Positions 1 to 5,962 of a DNA stretch of 12,723 bases are shown here, one piece after another. Each line of letters begins with the position of its first letter. Within the stretch, counting starts at the first letter, position 1. The position numbers and the translations under genes were made by a program. The stretch lies in contig CAMPHU010000137.1 of assembly GCA_946886065.1 (NCBI GenBank), forward strand, positions 1 through 12,723, in the 5' to 3' direction. Below the pieces are notes generated by a model. The model was not told the origin of the DNA and ran no database searches. It was given only the letters and a program-made list of their open reading frames with translations. Origin of the DNA: an uncultured Massilia sp. (GTDB taxonomy: Bacteria > Pseudomonadota > Gammaproteobacteria > Burkholderiales > Burkholderiaceae).

Positions 1-256
1 CTTCCGTGTCGATCTGCCGGCAGGCAAGACCCTGAGCTCGGTCCTGACCCCGAACGGCAGCTCGGACTACGACCTGTACGTGTACAACAGCGCCGGCACC
101 CTGCTGGGCAAGAGCGAGAACGGCACCGGTTCGGTCGACAGCTACAACACGACCAATACCGGCACCGGCACCCTGGCCCGCTATGTGCGCGTGGTGTACT
201 ACAGCGGCGGCACCGGCTCGACCAGCGGCACCTACACCCTGAAACTCACCTGGTAA
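1..256 (+). CDS. C-terminal end of an S8-type serine protease (PPC domain), 5' truncated by the window
   Basis: Only the last 84 codons are present, read from base 2 to a TAA at 254-256. The sequence starts FRVDLPAGKTLSS and ends YTLKLTW. It matches the last part of the complete S8 protease that follows, from that protein's residue 515 onward, with mostly conservative changes. This segment is the bacterial pre-peptidase C-terminal (PPC) type beta-sandwich, which secreted proteases often carry behind the catalytic domain and remove on maturation. The catalytic part lies outside the window, so the S8 assignment is inferred from the paralogue and is not seen directly. A strong terminator follows 37 bases after the stop, so the two genes are probably separate transcription units. 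Confidence 0.8.
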   Translation, partial: FRVDLPAGKTLSSVLTPNGSSDYDLYVYNSAGTLLGKSENGTGSVDSYNTTNTGTGTLARYVRVVYYSGGTGSTSGTYTLKLTW

Positions 257-563
257 GCCTGTTCGCCCTGCCGGCGACGGCAAAGTGACAGCGAACGCGC
301 GGCCTTGGCCGCGCGTTTTTTATTGCACGCCGGCATGGCAAGCGGGCCCAGGATATTCAATTGTTACGGGCAATATTTTGCGAATTTAACGTTTGTCCGA
401 AGAAACGATGTTTTTCAAAAATATGTGATTTTTGGTGTGGCGAAACCACCGAATCCGCTGCGAATTCGGCTGCGTTACCTCTTCCTTTCGCGATACCCTG
501 CACCGTTCTCATCCAGGCGTACAGCGGCCTTGTCGCTGACGACACCAAACCTTAAGGAAGACG
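257..563 (+). other. Protease intergenic region: terminator, then AT-rich promoter-bearing stretch
   Basis: This 307-base gap holds the terminator at 288-321 and then a clearly AT-richer stretch (about 350-440) unlike the surrounding GC-rich DNA. A possible promoter is TTGTTA at 361-366 with TTTAAC at 385-390 (18-base spacer), which is a weak match. A small hairpin, CCGAAT/ATTCGG, sits at 449-469 in the presumed leader. No small gene is convincing here. The Shine-Dalgarno site AAGGAAG at 554-560 belongs to the next gene. Confidence 0.45.
288..321 (+). terminator. Rho-independent terminator of the upstream protease gene
   Basis: ACGCGCGGCC at 295-304 pairs perfectly with GGCCGCGCGT at 307-316 (closing as a CTTG tetraloop), and a run of six T follows at 316-321. 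The 34 bases 288-321 are repeated exactly at 2376-2409 behind the second protease gene. Confidence 0.9.
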
Positions 564-2363
564 ATGAAGCGTGCAATGCATCCGGTAATGTTGAAACTCT
601 GTGCAGCGGTCTCGCTGGCGGCGGCCTCGGTCTCGGCCGTGGCAGGCGCCGGCAACGGTAACGTGGTCCCGGGCTTGATGGACACCGACCGCATCATTGT
701 GAAATACAAGGACTCCATGCCGGCCGCAGCCGCCAACGGCCTGGCCAGGGCCGCCGCCATGAGCGGCGAGCGCAAGGCCAGGCTGGACCGTGCCGGCCAG
801 CAGTTCGGCATGACCGTGAGCGAAAGCCACACGATCTCGACCGGCGCCCACGTGTTCAAGCTGAACGGCAAGCGCGGCCTGAAGGACGTGCAGGCCCTGG
901 CCGCCGAAATGATGGCGCGCGATCCGTCGATCGAGTACGCGGAACCGGACCGCATCATGACCCACATGGCGACCGCGAATGACCCGATGTACAGCCAGCA
1001 GTGGCACTACACCGACACCACCGGCGGCCTGCGCCTGCCGACCGCCTGGGACAAGTCGACCGGCAGCGGCGTGGTCGTGGCCGTGATCGACACCGGCTAC
1101 CGCCCGCACGCCGACCTGAGCGGCCAGTTCCTGCAGGGCTATGACTTCATCCGCGACACCTTCATCGCCAACGACGGCAACGGCCGCGACAGCGACGCCA
1201 GCGACCCGGGCGACGCCATCGCCATCGGCGAGTGCGGCAATGGCCAGCCCACCCGTGCGCAAAGCTCCAGCTGGCACGGCACCCACGTGGCCGGCACCAT
1301 TGCCGCGCGCACCAACAACAGCACCGGCGTCGCCGGCGTGGCCTACAACGCCAAGATCGTTCCGGTTCGCGTGCTGGGCAAGTGCGGCGGCTATACCTCG
1401 GACATCGCCGACGCCATCAACTGGTCGTCGGGCGGCGCCGTGACCGGCGTGCCGGCCAATGCCAACAAGGCGCGCGTGCTGAACCTGTCGCTGGGCGGCA
1501 GCGGCGCCTGCGACTCGACCACCCAGGCCGCGATCAACGGCGCCCGCTCGCGCGGCGCGGTGGTCGTGGTGGCGGCCGGTAACAGCGCAATGAACGTCAG
1601 CAATTCGAACCCGGCCAACTGCGCGGGCGTCGTGGCCGTGGCGGCCACCGGCAAGACCGGCGCCCGCGCGTCCTACTCGAACTACGGTGCCCTGATCGAC
1701 GTCGCCGCTCCCGGCGGCGATGCCGGCTATTCGGTGATCTCGACCCTGAACTCGGGCGCCTCGGCGCCGGCCTCGGACAACTACGCCGGCTACCAGGGCA
1801 CCTCGATGGCGACCCCGCACGTGGCCGGCACCGCTGCGCTGATGCTGGCCGTGAACCCGGCGCTGACCCCGGACGAGATCGAGTCCAGGCTGAAGTCGAG
1901 CGCGCGCGCCTTCCCGGTGGCTTGCTCGGGTTGCGGCACCGGCATTGTCGACGCCACCGCCGCCGTGAACGCGGCGCAGGGCGCCGGCGCCGGCGCGGCC
2001 CTGATCGAAGCCGAGGCGAACAACAGCATGGCCGCCGCCAACCTGGTCACCGCCAGCGGCAGCACCCTGACCGGCTACATCGGCGGCAGCACCGACACCG
2101 ATTACTTCCGTGTCGATCTGCCGGCCGGCAAGACCCTGTCGTCCTACCTGACCCCGAACAGCACGGCGAACTACAACATCTATGTGTACAACAGCGCGGG
2201 TGCGCTGATGGGCCGCAGCGTGAACGGCATCGGCGTGGTAGACACGGTGCACTCGGCCAACACCGGGACCACCACCTCGACCCGCTATATCCAGGTGCAG
2301 TACTACAATGGCAGCACCGGCACCGGCAGCGGCGGCAAGTACACGCTGAAACTGGCCTGGTAA
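564..2363 (+). CDS. Secreted S8 family serine protease (subtilase) with I9-like propeptide and C-terminal PPC domain
   Basis: This 599-residue secreted endopeptidase has the full subtilase layout. Residues 1-28 form a signal peptide (basic MKRAMH, then an Ala/Val-rich core ending AVAGA). Residues about 41-131 resemble an inhibitor I9 propeptide (IIVKYKDS to IEYAEPDRIM). The catalytic domain spans about 150-475, with Asp176 in VVAVIDTG, His238 in WHGTHVAGT, oxyanion Asn340 in AAGN and Ser414 in GTSMATPHVAG. A PPC-type domain occupies about 480-599. Six cysteines in the catalytic domain (224, 274, 316, 353, 454, 457) suggest disulfides and an extracytoplasmic location. The start is supported by AAGGAAG four bases upstream. 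It lies in tandem with a paralogue whose end is at 1-256. The substrate is unknown; a general extracellular proteolytic role is inferred. Confidence 0.95.
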   Translation: MKRAMHPVMLKLCAAVSLAAASVSAVAGAGNGNVVPGLMDTDRIIVKYKDSMPAAAANGLARAAAMSGERKARLDRAGQQFGMTVSESHTISTGAHVFKLNGKRGLKDVQALAAEMMARDPSIEYAEPDRIMTHMATANDPMYSQQWHYTDTTGGLRLPTAWDKSTGSGVVVAVIDTGYRPHADLSGQFLQGYDFIRDTFIANDGNGRDSDASDPGDAIAIGECGNGQPTRAQSSSWHGTHVAGTIAARTNNSTGVAGVAYNAKIVPVRVLGKCGGYTSDIADAINWSSGGAVTGVPANANKARVLNLSLGGSGACDSTTQAAINGARSRGAVVVVAAGNSAMNVSNSNPANCAGVVAVAATGKTGARASYSNYGALIDVAAPGGDAGYSVISTLNSGASAPASDNYAGYQGTSMATPHVAGTAALMLAVNPALTPDEIESRLKSSARAFPVACSGCGTGIVDATAAVNAAQGAGAGAALIEAEANNSMAAANLVTASGSTLTGYIGGSTDTDYFRVDLPAGKTLSSYLTPNSTANYNIYVYNSAGALMGRSVNGIGVVDTVHSANTGTTTSTRYIQVQYYNGSTGTGSGGKYTLKLAW

Positions 2364-2375
2364 AGCCTGCCTGTC

Positions 2376-2411
2376 ACAGCGAACGCGCGGCCTTGGCCGC
2401 GCGTTTTTTTT
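2376..2411 (+). terminator. Rho-independent terminator of the S8 protease gene
   Basis: The same stem as at 294-317 (ACGCGCGGCC/GGCCGCGCGT) lies 20 bases after the stop codon and is followed by an eight-T run. It sits between convergent genes, but the other strand has no T-run, so it should act only rightwards. Confidence 0.92.
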
Positions 2412-2422
2412 GGGGCCGGCAC

Positions 2423-2914
2423 TCAGGCCAGGGTCACGCTGCCGGCGGCGCCCTGGCGCGTCATCTTGGTGTAGGGACACAGCCGCTCGGCGCTGCGCAC
2501 GAGGCCTTCGGCCAGCTGGCGCTCCACGCCCGGCAGGGTGATGAGGACGTCGGCGGTCAGCATGGTCAGCCCATCCATCGGATCGCGCCCGAAGGCGACC
2601 CGGACGTCGACCCGCGCGTCCGCGATCTCCATGCCGGCGCGCGCCGCCAGCAGGTGCAGGGCGCCATGGAAGCAGGCGCCGTAGGCGGCGGCGAACAGCT
2701 GCTCCGGATTGGTGCCGCTTCCCGGTCCGCCCAGTTCTTCCGGCAGGCGCAGCGCGATCTCGAGCCGTCCGTCGTCCGAGCGCGCCACGCCGGAAGCGCG
2801 CCCATGTCCGCTCTCGCCGCCGGTGACCGCGACCGTGGTCGTGTACAAGGGCAGGAAGTGCTCGCCCCGGTAGCGCTCGAGCAGGCTGGCCGGCGGCGGC
2901 TTGAGCGGACTCAT
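2423..2914 (-). CDS. Ohr/OsmC-family organic hydroperoxide resistance protein
   Basis: This 163-residue cytoplasmic thiol peroxidase reduces organic hydroperoxides in the known members of its family. The two reactive cysteines are visible: Cys81 in AAAYGACFHGAL and Cys146 in ERLCPYTKM. Their spacing of 65 residues is typical of Ohr, and the CPY context favours Ohr over OsmC. Also typical are LYTTTVAVTGG and TNPEQLFAAAYGACF. The N-terminus is about 15-20 residues longer than most Ohr proteins (MSPLKPPPASLLERYRGEHF). The start codon lies four bases after the SDR stop codon, and a GAGG inside the end of that gene serves as ribosome binding site, so the two are co-transcribed and probably translationally coupled. 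No OhrR-type (MarR) regulator is near; a LysR gene lies upstream instead. Confidence 0.9.
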   Translation of the reverse strand: MSPLKPPPASLLERYRGEHFLPLYTTTVAVTGGESGHGRASGVARSDDGRLEIALRLPEELGGPGSGTNPEQLFAAAYGACFHGALHLLAARAGMEIADARVDVRVAFGRDPMDGLTMLTADVLITLPGVERQLAEGLVRSAERLCPYTKMTRQGAAGSVTLA

Positions 2915-2918
2915 CGGC

Positions 2919-3677
2919 CTATGCCTCGACGGCGCGTTGCTGCTCCAGCCAGCTGTCCAGGCCCAGCTTGCCCAGGCGCGCCTCGCCGGCCGGCACCAGG
3001 GTGCCGTCCTCCAGCCTGGCGCCGAAGTAGCGCGCGTCTTCGTCGGCCACGACCTTGCGCGTATCGCCGCTAGCTGCCAGGTAGCGCTGGACCAGCTCGG
3101 TCATGCGCTGGCGTTCGGGACCGGCGATCTCGACCACGCCATTGACCGGCGCGTCCAGCGTGCAGTCGGCCATGGCCAGGGCCACGTCCTCGGCCGCGAT
3201 CGGCTGCAGCCAGGCCGGCGACAGGTGCACGGTGTCGCCCTGGGCGCCGGATTGCGCGATGCCGCCCAGGAACTCGAGGAACTGGGTCGAGTGCACGATG
3301 GTGTAGGGGATGCCGGATTCGCGGATCAGCTTCTCCTGCAGGATCTTGCCGCGGAAGTAGCCGCTCTCCGCCAGGCGGTCGGTGCCGACCACGGACAGCG
3401 CCAGGTGATGCCGGACCCCGGCGCGCGCCTCGGCGGCCAGCAGGTTGCGGCCCGAGGTCCCGAAGAAGTCGAGCACCGCCTGGTCCTCGAACGAGGGCGA
3501 GTTGGCGACATCGACCACGACCTGGGCACCGGCCAGCGCCGCGTCCAGGCCCTCGCCGGTGAGGGTGTTGACGCCGGACGCGGGCGAGGCGGCCAGCACC
3601 TCGTGGCCGCGCTCGCGCAGGATGGCGACCAGCTTGCTGCCGATGAGGCCACTGCCTCCGATAACGACGATTTTCAT
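2919..3677 (-). CDS. Atypical SDR / NmrA-like NAD(P)-binding oxidoreductase
   Basis: This 252-residue protein has an N-terminal Rossmann fold, with MKIVVIGGSGLIGS carrying the GGxGxxG dinucleotide motif (Gly7-Gly13). Later segments, GYFRGKILQEKLIRESG (about 107-123) and YTIVHSTQFLEFLG, are typical of atypical, NmrA-like SDR proteins, which lack the usual YxxxK active site. It is probably an NAD(P)H-binding oxidoreductase or redox sensor; the substrate cannot be read from the sequence. AGGAAA lies seven bases before the ATG. It is the first gene of a two-gene unit with the Ohr gene. Its upstream region contains a block shared with the AhpD-like gene on the other side of lysR, suggesting common control. 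Confidence 0.85.
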   Translation of the reverse strand: MKIVVIGGSGLIGSKLVAILRERGHEVLAASPASGVNTLTGEGLDAALAGAQVVVDVANSPSFEDQAVLDFFGTSGRNLLAAEARAGVRHHLALSVVGTDRLAESGYFRGKILQEKLIRESGIPYTIVHSTQFLEFLGGIAQSGAQGDTVHLSPAWLQPIAAEDVALAMADCTLDAPVNGVVEIAGPERQRMTELVQRYLAASGDTRKVVADEDARYFGARLEDGTLVPAGEARLGKLGLDSWLEQQRAVEA

Positions 3678-3739
3678 GATGTGTTTCCTGTAGAGTGCCC
3701 CGGTGCGCCGCGGCCGCCGTGTGCGGATATCGCTGGAAC

Positions 3740-3811
3740 CAGTGTAGGCAAGGCCCGGGGAGCCCGGTAGGTCCGTCCAGGGCCGCGCATTGTTGTGCGC
3801 CGCGCACCAAT
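3740..3811 (-). promoter_or_regulatory. Candidate LysR-responsive promoter/operator of the SDR-ohr unit
   Basis: Read on the minus strand from 3811 to 3740, this block aligns without gaps to 4944-5015 on the plus strand, with 52 of 72 identical by eye. Shared elements are ATTGGTGC (3811-3804), a T-N11-A dyad (T at 3806, A at 3794), GCGGCCCTG, CCTACCGGG (3771-3763) and CCTACACTG (3748-3740). TACACT at 3746-3741 is a plausible -10. The T-N11-A box would then centre near -66, the usual LysR-type recognition position. The site begins 11 bases after the lysR stop codon. Binding by this LysR is inferred. Confidence 0.6.
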
Positions 3812-3822
3812 GCGGCCGGCGC

Positions 3823-4842
3823 TCAGGGGAAGGCGAGGCTGTCCAGGCAGTGCAGGTCGAGGGCGCGCACCTGCAGCGTCATGTCGTCGACGAAGACCCG
3901 GATGCGCGCCGGCAGGTGGCGCCGGCTCTGGTAGCACAGGTAGTGGCCGCGGTCGTCCGGCGCATAGGGCGCCAGGCAGGCCAGCAGCCGTCCGCTGCGC
4001 AGGTATCCGCATGCCTGGTAGCCGGCCAGCTGGGCCAGGCCTTCTCCCGCCAGTACGGCGTCGAGCACCAGGCCGGCGTCGTTGAAGCCGAGCGAGGAAG
4101 GCGGCAGCATGCGCCGTACCTGGCCGTTGACCTTGAACTCCCACTCGCAGCTGCGCCCGGCCGCGTTGAGGAAGTGGACGCAGCGGTGCCGTTCCAGCTC
4201 ATCGACCGTGTGCGGCATGCCGTGGAGGGCGAAGTACTCCGGGGTGGCGCACACCAGCATGTGCATCGGGATCAGCTGCCTGGCGATCGCCTGGCTGTCG
4301 TCGAGGCGGCCGTCGCGGAAAGCCACGTCGATGCGGTCGGCGATGAAATCGGGGGCACCGTCGTCCAGCACCAGGTCGATGCCGATCTCCGGATAGCGCG
4401 CGCGAAAGCCGCGCAGCAGGGGCGCGACGACCTGGCGTCCGAAGCCGGCCGGGGCGGCTACCCGCAGCTGGCCGCGCGGCGGGCCGGCGCGCAGGTCGCG
4501 CATGTCCTCCACCGCCTGCACGATGCGCTCGACGCCGGGCTTGCAGCTTTCATAGAACAGCGCCCCTTCGCCGGTGAGCGAGGTGCTGCGCGTGGTGCGC
4601 AGGAACAGGCGCGTATCGAGCTGGGACTCGAGCTTCTGCACGCTGCGGCTCACGGCCGAACGGCCGATGCCGAGCCGTTCCGCGGCCCGCGCGAAGCTGC
4701 CTTCGTGGACCACCGCGATGAAGGCCAGCACGCCGGCATAGGTGGTCGCGAAGCTCGACGCCAGCGCATCGCCGCGCTCGCGCACCGCTTGCCGCACCGG
4801 GCTGCCGCCACCGGCCTGGACCGCCACCATCTCCATCTTCAT
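3823..4842 (-). CDS. LysR-family transcriptional regulator
   Basis: This 339-residue LysR-type regulator has a winged helix-turn-helix at about residues 36-95 (FIAVVHEGSFARAAERLG, then SAVSRSVQKLESQLDTRLF and TRSTSLTGEG). A co-inducer-binding domain of two periplasmic-binding-protein-like lobes follows at about 124-320. The start has a strong AGGAGG site six bases upstream (4849-4854). This supports a real N-terminal extension of about 34 residues before the HTH, which is long for the family. The gene is divergent from the AhpD-cupin pair and lies just upstream of the SDR-ohr pair on the same strand. Both flanking pairs carry a matching upstream block, so this protein is the likely regulator of both. 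The ligand is unknown; an oxidant or reactive organic compound is a guess from the targets. Confidence 0.92.
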   Translation of the reverse strand: MKMEMVAVQAGGGSPVRQAVRERGDALASSFATTYAGVLAFIAVVHEGSFARAAERLGIGRSAVSRSVQKLESQLDTRLFLRTTRSTSLTGEGALFYESCKPGVERIVQAVEDMRDLRAGPPRGQLRVAAPAGFGRQVVAPLLRGFRARYPEIGIDLVLDDGAPDFIADRIDVAFRDGRLDDSQAIARQLIPMHMLVCATPEYFALHGMPHTVDELERHRCVHFLNAAGRSCEWEFKVNGQVRRMLPPSSLGFNDAGLVLDAVLAGEGLAQLAGYQACGYLRSGRLLACLAPYAPDDRGHYLCYQSRRHLPARIRVFVDDMTLQVRALDLHCLDSLAFP

Positions 4843-4883
4843 CCTGTTCCTCCTGCCCCGCCCCGGCGGCGCTCCACAAGGAC

Positions 4884-4912
4884 ATCGTAGTCAGGCCAGG
4901 GTGGACCGGCAA
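4884..4912 (-). promoter_or_regulatory. Candidate promoter of the lysR gene
   Basis: On the minus strand TTGCCG (4912-4907) and TACGAT (4889-4884) are separated by 17 bases, each matching four of six consensus positions. The predicted start at about 4877 leaves a leader of about 35 bases before the AGGAGG site. The shared operator at 4944 lies about 70 bases upstream, consistent with classic LysR autoregulation from a divergent region. Confidence 0.45.
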
Positions 4913-4943
4913 TGACAAAAATCCCCGCATTCATGCCACCAGG

Positions 4944-5015
4944 ATTGGTGCCTGGCGTGCACCGCTGTGCGGCCCTGCGCAGGCCTACCGGGAAGCGGGA
5001 GCCCTTCCTACACTG
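4944..5015 (+). promoter_or_regulatory. Candidate LysR-responsive promoter/operator of the AhpD-cupin unit
   Basis: This is the plus-strand partner of the block at 3811-3740. It contains the dyad GGTGC-N7-GCACC (4947-4963) with T4949-N11-A4961, CCTACCGGG at 4984-4992 and CCTACACTG at 5007-5015. TACACT at 5009-5014 is a plausible -10; transcription would start near 5021, putting the dyad near -66. The -35 region matches consensus poorly, as expected for an activator-dependent promoter. A perfect TGTCA-CA-TGACA dyad (5020-5031) sits on the predicted start site. Confidence 0.6.
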
Positions 5016-5054
5016 CTCCTGTCACATGACAACACACGACAACAGGAGAACCTC

Positions 5055-5534
5055 ATGTCCCAGCGCATCAACTACATGGAACAGTCGCCCGAACTGTTCA
5101 AGAAATTCCTCGACTTCAACCTGGCGATCAAGCAATGCACGATCGAGGAAAGCCTGCGCGAGCTGGTCGAGATCCGCGCGTCCCAGCTGAACGGCTGCGG
5201 CTTCTGCCTCGACATGCACGTCAAGCAGGCGCGCATCCACGGCGAACGCGAACTGCGCCTGCACCACCTGGCGATCTGGCGCGAATCGACCCTGTTCGTG
5301 CCGCGCGAGCGCGCCGCCCTGGCCTGGACCGAGGCGCTGACCCGCCTGCCGGAACAGGGCGTGCCGGCTGAGCTCTACGACCGCGTGCGCGGCCAGCTGT
5401 CCGAGAAAGAATTGTCCGACCTTACCTTCGTCGTCATGGCCATCAATGCCTGGAACCGCGTCAACGTCGCCTTCACGGTGGTGCCGGGTTCCTATGATGC
5501 GGCCTTCGGCCTGGGCAAGGCCAACCTGTCCTAG
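5055..5534 (+). CDS. Carboxymuconolactone decarboxylase family protein, AhpD-like (CxxC)
   Basis: This 159-residue all-helical protein carries the AhpD-like redox motif: Cys48-Gly-Phe-Cys51 with His55 in NGCGFCLDMHVKQAR, preceded by ELVEIRASQ. These residues form the thiol peroxidase/disulfide reductase site in AhpD-like proteins. True gamma-carboxymuconolactone decarboxylases do not use a CxxC, so a redox role is much more likely than aromatic degradation. AGGAG at 5044-5048 supports the ATG. It is the first gene of a unit with the cupin gene, and its stop codon is part of the cupin's ribosome binding site. It is divergent from lysR and shares its promoter block with the SDR-ohr unit. No ahpC or ahpF is in the window, so its thiol partner is unknown. 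Confidence 0.9.
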   Translation: MSQRINYMEQSPELFKKFLDFNLAIKQCTIEESLRELVEIRASQLNGCGFCLDMHVKQARIHGERELRLHHLAIWRESTLFVPRERAALAWTEALTRLPEQGVPAELYDRVRGQLSEKELSDLTFVVMAINAWNRVNVAFTVVPGSYDAAFGLGKANLS

Positions 5535-5542
5535 GAGGTCCC

Positions 5543-5956
5543 ATGTCTTTCGCAACCAGCATGAGCAGCGCCCTGGCCCTGGCGGCCGGCGTCCTGCTCG
5601 CCCCGCATACCGCGGCAGCGCCCGCGGAGCCGGTCACGGTCACCACCCTGATGACCAAGGCCCTGGCCGAGAATCCGGGCAAGGAAGTCCTGATTATCAC
5701 GGTCGACTACGCGCCGGGCGCGGCCGACCCGGTGCACCGCCACGATGCGCCCGCTTTTGTCTACGTCCTGGAAGGTTCGATCGTGATGGGGGTAAAGGGC
5801 GGGAAGGAACAGGTCGTGAATGCCGGCCAGCTCTTCTACGAGGGGCCGCAGGACCTGCACACGGTCGGCCGCAACGCCAGCAAGACCAAGCCGGCCAAGT
5901 TCCTGGTGTTCCTGGTCAAGAACGCGGGAAAACCCTTCTTCATCCCCGTGAAGTAG
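5543..5956 (+). CDS. Exported small cupin-domain protein
   Basis: This 137-residue protein has an N-terminal signal peptide (residues 1-26, an Ala/Leu-rich core ending HTAAA) and one cupin barrel. Cupin motif 1 reads PGAADPVHRHDAPAFVYVLEG, with metal-ligand histidines His65 and His67. Motif 2 is GQLFYEGPQDLHTVG with His106. The Glu expected three or four residues after the HxH is absent (Ala71/Phe72), so any metal site would be three-histidine or altered. Translation starts from AGGAGGT (5533-5539), which overlaps the stop codon of the AhpD-like gene; the pair is tightly coupled. Its function is unknown; a periplasmic partner of a stress module is inferred only from position. It ends six bases from the convergent GlxA-type gene. 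Confidence 0.85.
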   Translation: MSFATSMSSALALAAGVLLAPHTAAAPAEPVTVTTLMTKALAENPGKEVLIITVDYAPGAADPVHRHDAPAFVYVLEGSIVMGVKGGKEQVVNAGQLFYEGPQDLHTVGRNASKTKPAKFLVFLVKNAGKPFFIPVK

Positions 5957-5962
5957 GGAAGA

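Noticed and set aside
422..440. TATGTGATTTTTGGTGTGG considered as a CRP-type site
   Set aside because: Only the TGTGA half is present; there is no matching TCACA half at the right spacing.
552..2480. A 642-codon open frame on the minus strand opposite the S8 protease
   Set aside because: High-GC shadow frame: low-complexity Arg/Gly/Ala/His composition, no domain, and the opposite strand has a complete catalytic protease.
3781..3817. A bulged 15-bp hairpin directly after the lysR stop, read first as the lysR terminator
   Set aside because: No T-run follows on the minus strand, and the same sequence aligns with the operator region at 4944. It is better explained as the LysR-type dyad, though it might also slow transcription.
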